Shown one piece after another: positions 7,963 through 14,023 of a stretch of DNA of 14,023 nucleotides (the first letter of the stretch is position 1; each line of letters begins with the position of its first letter). The DNA lies in contig SLIE01000341.1 in NCBI GenBank assembly GCA_007135795.1, positions 1-14,023 on the forward strand, read 5' to 3'. Source of the DNA: Desulfobacterales bacterium (GTDB lineage: Bacteria; Desulfobacterota; Desulfobacteria; Desulfobacterales; Desulfosalsimonadaceae). The translations under genes were made by a program, and so were the position numbers. The notes beneath the pieces are model-generated. The model was not told the origin of the DNA, searched no databases, and saw nothing but the letters and a program-made list of their open reading frames with translations.

Positions 7963-8946
7963 TTAAAAATCCGATATGTTAAATTTTTTTCTGTATTCGG
8001 GTATTTCTATCATTGGTGGGCGTTCATGACCCTTGATACAGAAAGTTTCCCTCTGGTAATGCCCGGGCACCTTTTGATATTGAATCAACTCATTATACAC
8101 GTTTTGCCGAATTTTCACCAGATCATAATTCTCGATGCGGTTAAAAAAAGTTCTCATTATGACAAAAGCCATTTTCCCAAGCGCCTTGGTGTCCTGATTC
8201 CGGTGAACCCTGCTGCCGAGATCCACCTGGGCCATGACATCCAGGCCGTACTTTTTAAAAATATCCAGGATCAGGCTGGTTTCTATGCCGTAGCCGATGG
8301 GGAAGGGAATGGTTTCCAGCAACTCCCGGTATCCGGCATATTCCCCTGAGAGGGGTTGGAGAATCTGAGTCAGTTCCGGAAAAAACAGTGAAAACATGGG
8401 GCGGATTACCAGTTCGGTAACCCTGCCCCCCCCGGTCGGTCTGATTTTTGCGTCTTCACCCAGCAAGGGACGATCATAAAACGCTTTAACGTATTTAATG
8501 TGATTGCCCAAAAGCAATGGCCCCAGCAAGGCATACGCAAAGCGAGGATGAATGTTGGTGATGTCCGAATCCAGATAAATAATAATATCGCCTTTGGTAA
8601 CATAAAGTGCTTTCCAGAGGTTTTCCCCTTTTCCCCTGAACTCGGGCAATTCCGGCAGTATGTCCTTTGCGGCATATACAATTGCTCCGTAAGTCGCTGC
8701 GTTTTCACATGTTTTGTCTGTTGAGCCCGAGTCCACGACAACAATTTCGTCAATCAGCGGATATCGCGTCATCAATTCCGCTTTCATTATAACGATTTGC
8801 TTGGCGATGGTTTTTTCTTCGTTCAGTGCGGGCATGCATAGAGATATGGTTAGCTCGGCAAGATTTTTTTTTTCGACCAGTTTTCCAATATCACTAAAAT
8901 TCGAGTGATGAAAAGTGTTATAGTGTAACCAGTTCTTATCTGTCAT
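7963..8946 (-). CDS. gpgS: Glucosyl-3-phosphoglycerate synthase, GT81 family
   Basis: A 327-residue GT-A fold glycosyltransferase. The family transfers glucose from an NDP-glucose to 3-phosphoglycerate, giving glucosyl-3-phosphoglycerate, precursor of the compatible solute glucosylglycerate. Visible are an N-terminal NWLHYNTFHHSNFSD segment, nucleotide-binding ISLCMPALNEEKTI (34-47), VVDSGSTD (70-77), the metal-binding DSD (126-128), RPTGGGRVTE (169-178), LSGEYAGYR (199-207), and IGYGIETS with E222 and RVHRN with H248, positions that correspond to active-site residues of mycobacterial GpgS. The start at 8946 is chosen because the N-terminal family signature begins there; longer in-frame starts run deep into the upstream gene. 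It overlaps that gene by 11 bp. The usual partner phosphatase GpgP is absent. A related hexosyl acceptor cannot be excluded. Confidence 0.85.
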   Translation of the reverse strand: MTDKNWLHYNTFHHSNFSDIGKLVEKKNLAELTISLCMPALNEEKTIAKQIVIMKAELMTRYPLIDEIVVVDSGSTDKTCENAATYGAIVYAAKDILPELPEFRGKGENLWKALYVTKGDIIIYLDSDITNIHPRFAYALLGPLLLGNHIKYVKAFYDRPLLGEDAKIRPTGGGRVTELVIRPMFSLFFPELTQILQPLSGEYAGYRELLETIPFPIGYGIETSLILDIFKKYGLDVMAQVDLGSRVHRNQDTKALGKMAFVIMRTFFNRIENYDLVKIRQNVYNELIQYQKVPGHYQRETFCIKGHERPPMIEIPEYRKKFNISDF

Positions 8947-10105
8947 CGCAGAAACCCATGTCCATCGCCATGATGAGGCCCAATATTTGTGTAATACCCG
9001 TAAACATGGGGTTGATTCGCATGGTTGCAGTTTCCAGGTGCGCGCTTGACCCGGTGGTAATCCCCAGTGCAAGGGCGGGGATGTTCCGGGACAGAAACAC
9101 GGAAAGCTCTGATTCACTGGATTCGCTGATAGGCTTCAAGCCGAGTGTTTTCATGATCGAAACCGCGCATTTAACAAGGGGATGGGCGAATTTCAGCGCG
9201 GCCGCGTTTTGTACCGTCAAAGTTTCGATTTTCAGGGCGACTGAATGTTCGTGCCCGATACCTTCTACAATATCCTCAATTTTGCCGAATACGTTTTTCA
9301 CCATTTCATCGGAGTCACTCTGGATCTCGAAACCGAGATTCGCGTCGCAGGCAATCTCGCCATGCTTGTGGCCGCCCTTGATTCGACCGATGATAATGCG
9401 GCAGCGGGGCCGCTGCGGGAGGTTTATGAAAAGGAGTTCATTGATTATTTCATTGAGGATCAGTATGGCATTGGGTTTAAATTTGTGATTGATAAATTGT
9501 CCTTTGGTGGAAATGTCGCAGGAAATTTCACCCCGGATAATCCCTTCGGAATAATAATTGAAATGACCGAGTTTCTGCCCTTCCATGATGAGCCCTCCGA
9601 GAATGGGGCCTGTCCAGTGATTCAACAGGTGACGTATCCCTTTCAGGTTCCCTCTGCCGATGGACTGGGTGACGCCCGCAATCACGATATCAGAGGAAAA
9701 TGTCAGATCCAGGTGGCGGAAAATCTGTGGAAGGGTGGCGAGAATGCCAAGACTTACGGTATTGTCAAGTACATTGGGACCGGATATGGTGTTTTTCCGT
9801 ACGGTATAGTTGTGATCCACATCATCTGCTGAATAGACCGTGTCCAGGTTGGCCGTCAAAAAAATAGGCGGGCTGTTTTTCCCGTCATTTCCCCGGATGA
9901 TTCCGATCGCATTTTTGATCTGGTCCTTGCCGCACTCATCAATACCTGACCCCGAAAGCCGCTCCAGAAAAAGATCTCCCCGGGCATCCTCGGCAAATGT
10001 AGGCCCGGGAGTCTGACCGATCAATACAATATTTGAGATTAACGATTCCTTGATCGATTTCATGCGGTCAACAAAAAAAGGCAGTTTTAATAGCACCTCA
10101 TCCAT
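8936..10105 (-). CDS. M20-peptidase-like protein lacking most metal ligands
   Basis: A 389-residue cytoplasmic protein with the layout of M20 (ArgE/DapE/PepT-like) metallohydrolases: TANLDTVY (84-91) where GHxDTV is expected, GPNVLDNTVSLG (109-120), IMEGQKLG (173-180) before the dimerisation-type domain (about 185-300), and SSAHLETATM (353-362). Active enzymes have ligands H, D, E, D/E and H plus a catalytic Glu. Here the first His is N86, D114 is kept, the catalytic Glu pair is replaced (VTQSIG, 145-150), the fourth ligand is at best E331, and the last His (H356) is kept. It is probably a non-catalytic or repurposed member. The ATG has GGAG 9 nt upstream. Its end overlaps gpgS by 11 bp, implying coordinated expression and possibly a shared function. 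No frameshift is seen, so it is not a decaying pseudogene. Confidence 0.75.
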   Translation of the reverse strand: MDEVLLKLPFFVDRMKSIKESLISNIVLIGQTPGPTFAEDARGDLFLERLSGSGIDECGKDQIKNAIGIIRGNDGKNSPPIFLTANLDTVYSADDVDHNYTVRKNTISGPNVLDNTVSLGILATLPQIFRHLDLTFSSDIVIAGVTQSIGRGNLKGIRHLLNHWTGPILGGLIMEGQKLGHFNYYSEGIIRGEISCDISTKGQFINHKFKPNAILILNEIINELLFINLPQRPRCRIIIGRIKGGHKHGEIACDANLGFEIQSDSDEMVKNVFGKIEDIVEGIGHEHSVALKIETLTVQNAAALKFAHPLVKCAVSIMKTLGLKPISESSESELSVFLSRNIPALALGITTGSSAHLETATMRINPMFTGITQILGLIMAMDMGFCDDR

Positions 10106-10135
10106 AGAGATGAACTCCGCAGTATAGAGATGAAC
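10104..10135. repeat. Short direct repeat at the start of the M20-like gene
   Basis: ATAGAGATGAAC occurs at 10104-10115 and 10124-10135, a 20-bp period. The first copy overlaps the start codon of the M20-like gene and the second lies in its leader, flanking its ribosome binding site. It could be a small duplication or a leader control site. Confidence 0.3.
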
Positions 10136-10530
10136 GATATCGAAAAAGGATTGTCCAATATCTGCGCCTGTGCGCCTTTGCAGGTTGGGCTTCGATTCAC
10201 TCCTCCCCCCTGCGAGTCTTAAACAATCTGCATTACTCGGGATTGCGCAAGTTTTGAACCGGACTTTGGATTAAGTCGTCTGCTCGCGACTGTGTACGAG
10301 ATTGTCACGTCGATGAACGCCGACACAGTTCAAATAGGTACGAATGGATAAAACCATCTTAAAATAAGGTAATATTTATTTTGCCGAACGCAATATGGCA
10401 GGGGAAAAGAGGTGAAGCCGGGTAGAACCCGGCTTTCGGTGTAAGCGACATGTTTGCATTGCGGTTATTCGCCCGAGGTCCTTTGTGCAATGCCAAGCGA
10501 CACGATCATGGGGAGTAGTTAAAACTCGCG
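10106..10530. other. Intergenic region between cobA-hemD and the M20-like gene
   Basis: This 425-bp spacer lies between two minus-strand units. It holds a strong hairpin (10415-10435), listed separately. A looser arrangement follows at 10443-10502: AAGCGACA, then GCATTGC (10456-10462), its inverse GCAATGC (10487-10493), and a second AAGCGACA. I see no confident promoter for the M20-like/gpgS/moaA unit and no credible gene. The stretch 10136-10370 has no feature I can name. Confidence 0.6.
10415..10435 (-). terminator. Candidate terminator hairpin after the fmdB-hemC-cobA-hemD unit
   Basis: AAGCCGGGT (10415-10423) and ACCCGGCTT (10427-10435) form a perfect 9-bp GC-rich stem with a 3-nt AGA loop. 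On the minus strand it lies about 95 nt past the cobA-hemD stop and is followed by CACCTCTTTT, a weak and displaced T-tract. A plain terminator is likely but not textbook; the hairpin could also stabilise an RNA end. Confidence 0.5.
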
Positions 10531-12048
10531 TTATGATTCGTAATAATTGACAATCGCCTCGCACAATCCGTCAATGGTGTATGTGTCCGCCGTAACGTTC
10601 ACGTGAAAACCATTTTCCCGAGCAGTATCAGCGGTGATCGGACCGATTGCGGCGATGGTGATGCCTGAAATCAGATCTTCAAACTCGTCCGACGGCAGAA
10701 GCGCCTTGAAATTGGTTACGGTCGATGAGCTGGTAAATGTCACCATGTCGATCGTTTTTTCACGAAGACCTTCCACTAACGGAGCGGTTTCAGTGGTCTC
10801 CGAAACAGCGGTATAGGCAATGATTTCATCCACGGTCGCACCCATTTTAACGAGCTCCACCGGAAGGACGGGCCGGGCGCCTGCCGCACGGGGCAGAAGA
10901 ACTTTTTTCCCTGCCATATCGAGTTTTTCAAAAGCGGTGACCACGGATTCGGCACGGAAACTCTCGGGCACGATGTCGGCGTTCAATCCATTGGCGCGCA
11001 TTCGGTCAGCAGTTGCAGGGCCGATTGCGGAGGTTTTGACGTGTCCAAGCGCACGGGTGTCTTTCCCCATGGCGTCCATGCGGGAGAAAAACACGTCCAC
11101 GCCGTTTACGCTGGTAAATATCAGCCAGTCATATTTCTGAATAGTGGCAATGGCTTGATCGAGAAGGGTGGTGTCGTCCGGCACCCTGATTCGGATAACC
11201 GGCACTTCAAGGCACTCGGCACCTAAGTCTGAAAGTTTTTTCACCATGTCGCTGGCCTGTTTTCTTGCCCGTGTCACCACGATGCGTTTACCAAAAAGCG
11301 TGCGATTTTCAAACCATTTCATTTTTTCCCGCAACGTCACCACTTGCCCTATCACAATAATGCATGGCGCCGTTAACCCGGCTTTTGCAACATCTTCATT
11401 GATTGTGGCAAGCGTTCCGGTTACGGTCTGTTGCGTGGTTGTGGTTCCCCAGCGGACAAGTGCCGCGGGCATTGCCGGGTCCATGCCGTGTTTCGTGAGG
11501 CGTTCCGTTATCCGGGCAAGGTTTTTAACACCCATTAAAAAGACCAGCGTGCCGCCGGTATTGGCAATCGCTTCCCAATTGATAAGGGATTCGGTTTTGT
11601 CAGGGTCTTCATGGCCGGTAATAAATGTGACGGAGGACGTATACTGCCGATGGGTCAACGGGATGCCTGCATAAGCCGGGGCAGCAATGGCCGAGGTTAC
11701 GCCCGGGACAATTTCAAACGATATATTTTCAGCCACAAGGGCTTCGATCTCTTCACCACCGCGACCGAAAATAAACGGGTCGCCCCCTTTGAGGCGTACC
11801 ACGGTATTGCCGGCAAGTGCCTTTTCCACGATCAGGGCGTTTATGCGGTCCTGGGTCAGTGTGTGATCGCCGCCCTGTTTTCCCGCATATATCCGCTCGG
11901 CTTTTTCAGCGGTAAATGAAAGGAGTTGTTTTGATGCCAGAAAATCATAAATAATCACATCGGCCGCGGCAATGCAATCGATCCCTTTTTGAGTGACAAG
12001 TCCGGGGTCCCCCGGGCCGGCGCCGACAAGATATACTTTTCCGCTCAT
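10531..12048 (-). CDS. cobA-hemD: Fused uroporphyrinogen-III C-methyltransferase / uroporphyrinogen-III synthase
   Basis: A 505-residue bifunctional protein. The N-terminal CobA/SUMT domain (about 1-245) has YLVGAGPGDPGLVT (6-19), the SAM-binding VVRLKGGDPFIFGRGGEE (83-100) and VPGVTSAIAAPAYAGIPLTHR (114-134). It methylates uroporphyrinogen III at C2 and C7 to give precorrin-2. The C-terminal HemD domain (about 250-505) starts with GKRIVVTRA and includes WLIFTSVNGV (308-317), TSAIGPATA (339-347) and VTFTSSSTVTNF (436-447). It cyclises hydroxymethylbilane to uroporphyrinogen III. One polypeptide thus forms and commits uroporphyrinogen III to the sirohaem/cobalamin branch; in sulfate reducers haem also comes from this branch. 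The start overlaps the hemC stop (ATGA, 12045-12048), so translation is coupled. Both domains look intact. Confidence 0.96.
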   Translation of the reverse strand: MSGKVYLVGAGPGDPGLVTQKGIDCIAAADVIIYDFLASKQLLSFTAEKAERIYAGKQGGDHTLTQDRINALIVEKALAGNTVVRLKGGDPFIFGRGGEEIEALVAENISFEIVPGVTSAIAAPAYAGIPLTHRQYTSSVTFITGHEDPDKTESLINWEAIANTGGTLVFLMGVKNLARITERLTKHGMDPAMPAALVRWGTTTTQQTVTGTLATINEDVAKAGLTAPCIIVIGQVVTLREKMKWFENRTLFGKRIVVTRARKQASDMVKKLSDLGAECLEVPVIRIRVPDDTTLLDQAIATIQKYDWLIFTSVNGVDVFFSRMDAMGKDTRALGHVKTSAIGPATADRMRANGLNADIVPESFRAESVVTAFEKLDMAGKKVLLPRAAGARPVLPVELVKMGATVDEIIAYTAVSETTETAPLVEGLREKTIDMVTFTSSSTVTNFKALLPSDEFEDLISGITIAAIGPITADTARENGFHVNVTADTYTIDGLCEAIVNYYES

Positions 12049-12986
12049 TGCTGTTCCGCCTGTTTTATAAGTCTTTCAATGATTTCCGCAGCCCCGCGAT
12101 CGATCAGACGCTGGGCGAGGGTTTCACCCAGAAGGACACCTTTTTTGGGGTCACCTTTTAAATTGTCTTTATAAACGACAGATCCATCCGTTTCAGCCAC
12201 CAGCCCGGTAATAGAGAGCTCATTATTTGAGTCGATGGACGCGTATGCCGCAACAGGTACCTGGCAACCGCCTTGCAGCAACTTCAGGAAAGCCCGTTCA
12301 GCCAGTACGGCGTGCGCTGACACCTCGTGGTGGAACGATGCGACCATCTTGTTGATACGAGTGTCGTTCTGTCTGGTTTCGATGCACAGCGCCCCTTGTC
12401 CGACAGCGGGAAGAACGATATCCGGGGGCAATTCCTGGGTGATTCTGTCCGCCATACCCAGTCGCTTCATCCCTGCTGCCGCCAGAACAATTGCATCCAG
12501 ATTTTCAGACTCGAGTTTTTTGAGCCGGGTATCCAGGTTGCCGCGAAGCGCGATTATACGAAGATCCGGCCGGAAACAGAGCAGTTGCGAGGCTCTTCGA
12601 AGGCTGCTGGTCCCAATTACCGCACCTTTAGGCAATCCTTCAACGCTGTGGCCATTCCTGGTGATGAGCACATCATAAGGGGTTTCACGCTTGGGTATGG
12701 ATGAAATCCACAGCCCATCGGGCATTTCCCCGGGCATGTCTTTCATGCTGTGAACAGCGAGATCGACCCGTTTATCCAGCAATGCCTCTTCGATTTCTTT
12801 TACAAACAACCCCTTGCCGCCAACTTTGGCCAATGGGACATCGGTTATCTTGTCGCCGCTTGTCTTTATGATTTCAAGGTCAACGCCCAGTCCGGGGTGA
12901 TGCCGGATCAGTTCGGCTTTCACCCATTCGGCCTGCCAGAGAGCCAGCTTGCTGCCGCGTGTCCCGATGGTGACGTTATTTTTCAT
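12045..12986 (-). CDS. hemC: Porphobilinogen deaminase (hydroxymethylbilane synthase)
   Basis: A 313-residue protein of normal family length. It joins four porphobilinogen molecules into hydroxymethylbilane, the substrate of the HemD domain encoded next. Signatures are IGTRGSKLALWQAE (7-20), KTSGD (41-45), GGKGLFVKEIEEALL (56-70), VHSMKDMP with catalytic D83, GTSSLRRASQL (125-135), LRGNLDTRL (148-156), VGQGAL (195-200) and LLQGGCQVP, with C241 as the dipyrromethane cofactor attachment site. The start at 12986 is chosen because the conserved N-terminus begins there and the ATG overlaps the fmdB-like stop (ATGA). Upstream in-frame starts would read through the fmdB-like gene. No strong Shine-Dalgarno sequence is seen, in line with translational coupling. 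Confidence 0.97.
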   Translation of the reverse strand: MKNNVTIGTRGSKLALWQAEWVKAELIRHHPGLGVDLEIIKTSGDKITDVPLAKVGGKGLFVKEIEEALLDKRVDLAVHSMKDMPGEMPDGLWISSIPKRETPYDVLITRNGHSVEGLPKGAVIGTSSLRRASQLLCFRPDLRIIALRGNLDTRLKKLESENLDAIVLAAAGMKRLGMADRITQELPPDIVLPAVGQGALCIETRQNDTRINKMVASFHHEVSAHAVLAERAFLKLLQGGCQVPVAAYASIDSNNELSITGLVAETDGSVVYKDNLKGDPKKGVLLGETLAQRLIDRGAAEIIERLIKQAEQQ

Positions 12987-13213
12987 ATGCCGCAGCTGGC
13001 GCAGTTTGTGGATGAACAGGTGCCGCAACCGGAACTGCCCGCGGCTGTGCTGACGGTTTCCCCGCCGCTTCCTTTGCTGATGAATCCGCATGCGGACATG
13101 AGTCGTTTTACATCTTCTTTTCCGCAAGTCGGGCATATGGGGATCTCTTTTCCCCTGATGAGTGTTTCGAATTTCTGGTCACAGGTATCGCAGAAATATT
13201 CATATATTGGCAT
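12983..13213 (-). CDS. FmdB-family small zinc-ribbon protein
   Basis: A 76-residue protein. It starts with the family signature MPIYEYFCDTC and has a zinc ribbon of C8-x2-C11 and C27-x2-C30. A flexible Gly/Ser/Thr tail ends in two further CxxC pairs (C63/C66 and C71/C74). The family is often named a putative regulatory protein, but its function is not firmly known, and the extra cysteines could bind a second metal. The start at 13213 is fixed by a strong AGGAGGAG just upstream and by the family N-terminus; an in-frame ATG 21 nt earlier lacks both. It is the first gene of the tetrapyrrole unit, and its stop overlaps the hemC start, which suggests a link to metal or porphyrin handling, or simply co-expression. 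Confidence 0.9.
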   Translation of the reverse strand: MPIYEYFCDTCDQKFETLIRGKEIPICPTCGKEDVKRLMSACGFISKGSGGETVSTAAGSSGCGTCSSTNCASCGI

Positions 13214-13217
13214 GTAT

Positions 13218-13225
13218 CTCCTCCT
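13218..13225 (-). promoter_or_regulatory. Strong Shine-Dalgarno of the fmdB-like gene
   Basis: On the minus strand AGGAGGAG lies 4 nt before ATG (6 nt counted from AGGAGG). It decides the start at 13213 and is the only strong ribosome binding site in the three-gene tetrapyrrole unit; the downstream genes start inside ATGA overlaps. Confidence 0.85.
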
Positions 13226-13288
13226 GTTGAGCACTGCCGGCGCATTGCCGGAAACAGTCCGGAATTTTTTATTTTTCGTAAGTTTTTT

Positions 13289-13319
13289 ATTATAGTAGGC
13301 CTATGCCGTACGGACACAA
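13289..13319 (-). promoter_or_regulatory. Candidate sigma-70-type promoter of the fmdB-hemC-cobA-hemD unit
   Basis: On the minus strand a perfect TATAAT (13294-13289) lies about 75 bp upstream of the fmdB-like start. The -35 is weak: TTGTGT (13319-13314) at a 19-nt spacing. A TTGACA occurs further upstream without a well-placed partner. An AT-rich leader follows the -10. Confidence 0.4.
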
Positions 13320-13394
13320 ACTGATTCTTTTATCGCAGGATGTCAAGGGTGTAAAGATAATAATGATTAAGACGCTGCTTCAATTTCCGGTGAC

Positions 13395-14023
13395 TCAAGG
13401 GCTTGCCGCTTTTTCCGGCTCCGCACGTCCGGTAATCAGGTCCCGCGTGCTTTCGATATATGCCGCGGATTCTTCGTGGTCAAATTCAAGTGCGCTTTCA
13501 AAGTGGTCGAGCGCAAGTTCCAATCTGTTTCGGTTGAGATACATGACGGCCAGTCGATGTTGAAACAATCCATTGTCGGGCTGGATTTCCGTGGCGTTTT
13601 CGGCAAACACAAGCGCGATTTCAGCGTTTATCCCTTCATTCTCGTAACAAAGCGCCAACGCGGAAAGGGAATGCGCATCATCCGGACGCAGCTTTAGTGC
13701 AGTGTTGTAAGCTTTAACGGCTTCATCGGTTCGTCCGAGTGCGAGATTGCAGTCGCCAAAATAACGATAGACAATGGCGCCGGGGTTTTCCGTTTCCAGT
13801 ATTGCCCGGTTGATGTATGAGATCGCTTCCTCGGGTCGGTCAAGTTCATAGAGCACGCGTCCGGTATGAAACAGCAATTCAAAAATATTGGCATCTATTT
13901 TAATGGCACGCATGAAATAATCGAGCACGGTTTCATATTCATTTCTTTGCAGATAGATATAACCGGCGTTATATATCGCAAAAACATCATTCGGATCGAG
14001 TTCTATGGCTTTGTCAAATGATG
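13395..14023 (-). CDS. Tetratricopeptide-repeat protein, partial (N-terminus outside the window)
   Basis: The frame is open from the stop at 13395 to the right edge, giving 208 visible C-terminal residues. The GTG near 13928 is an internal valine codon, because TPR sequence continues in frame upstream of it. About five 34-residue TPR units are visible, with the usual pattern of small residues and Ala-hydrophobic pairs followed by a Pro or Asp turn, for example AIELDPND, RPEEAISYINRAI, TDEAVKAYNTALKLRPDD and RLELALDHFESALEFD. TPRs form helical scaffolds for protein contacts; nothing shows the partner or the location. The tail (TGRAEPEKAASP) is probably disordered. It lies 181 bp upstream of the fmdB-like gene on the same strand, and the promoter-like sequence between them suggests separate transcription. 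Confidence 0.9.
   Translation of the reverse strand, partial: SFDKAIELDPNDVFAIYNAGYIYLQRNEYETVLDYFMRAIKIDANIFELLFHTGRVLYELDRPEEAISYINRAILETENPGAIVYRYFGDCNLALGRTDEAVKAYNTALKLRPDDAHSLSALALCYENEGINAEIALVFAENATEIQPDNGLFQHRLAVMYLNRNRLELALDHFESALEFDHEESAAYIESTRDLITGRAEPEKAASP

Noticed and set aside
10170..10215. TTCGATTC sequence resembling a tRNA T-loop
   Set aside because: The flanking bases do not form a T-stem, acceptor stem or anticodon arm, so it is not a tRNA.
10130..10222. Plus-strand 30-codon frame beginning ATGAACGAT
   Set aside because: No good ribosome binding site, low-complexity Pro/Cys-rich end, and no recognisable family.
13226..13260. CCGG-rich small inverted repeats in the fmdB-like leader
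   Set aside because: Stems of only 4-5 bp with no conserved riboswitch pattern that I recognise.

Overview
The window is about 14 kb of ordinary-density bacterial chromosome. It looks like a Gram-negative anaerobe of the Deltaproteobacteria/Desulfobacterota type. That placement is inference. It rests on a fused CobA-HemD protein, a glucosyl-3-phosphoglycerate synthase with a TFHHS-type N-terminus, an FmdB-type zinc ribbon with a Cys/Ser/Gly-rich tail, a TolC-type outer-membrane protein with a signal peptide, and a short interspersed element with GTCGTAAAAA-type ends. No rRNA, tRNA, CRISPR array or transposase gene was found.

Layout: (1) 196-5396 is a signalling block. A divergent Hanks-type Ser/Thr kinase (minus) faces a two-gene plus-strand unit: a tandem-FHA protein whose stop overlaps the start of a membrane hybrid histidine kinase with two receivers. 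The 450-bp divergent spacer holds a perfect 8-bp inverted repeat and a 249-bp candidate MITE with inverted ends and flanking AACT. (2) 5468-10105 is a minus-strand group: an M20-peptidase-like protein, gpgS (overlapping by 11 bp), moaA (4 bp later) and, after 130 bp, a TolC-family protein. (3) 10531-13213 is a tightly coupled minus-strand tetrapyrrole unit, fmdB-like > hemC > cobA-hemD, with ATGA overlaps at both junctions, a likely promoter upstream and a candidate terminator hairpin downstream. (4) 13395-14023 is the C-terminal part of a TPR protein running off the right edge.

How the genes may work together: the Ser/Thr kinase can phosphorylate threonines, FHA1 can read phosphothreonine, and the FHA gene is translationally coupled to a histidine kinase. 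The block may therefore join the two phosphorylation systems. HemC makes hydroxymethylbilane, the HemD domain closes it to uroporphyrinogen III, and the CobA domain methylates that to precorrin-2, the branch point to sirohaem, cobalamin and, in sulfate reducers, haem by the Ahb route. GpgS makes glucosyl-3-phosphoglycerate, precursor of the compatible solute glucosylglycerate. The expected phosphatase is absent here and the translationally coupled partner is an M20-fold protein whose metal ligands are largely missing.

The best candidates for something undescribed are the Ser/Thr kinase-FHA-hybrid histidine kinase block and the M20-like/GpgS pair. The rest is recognisable housekeeping.
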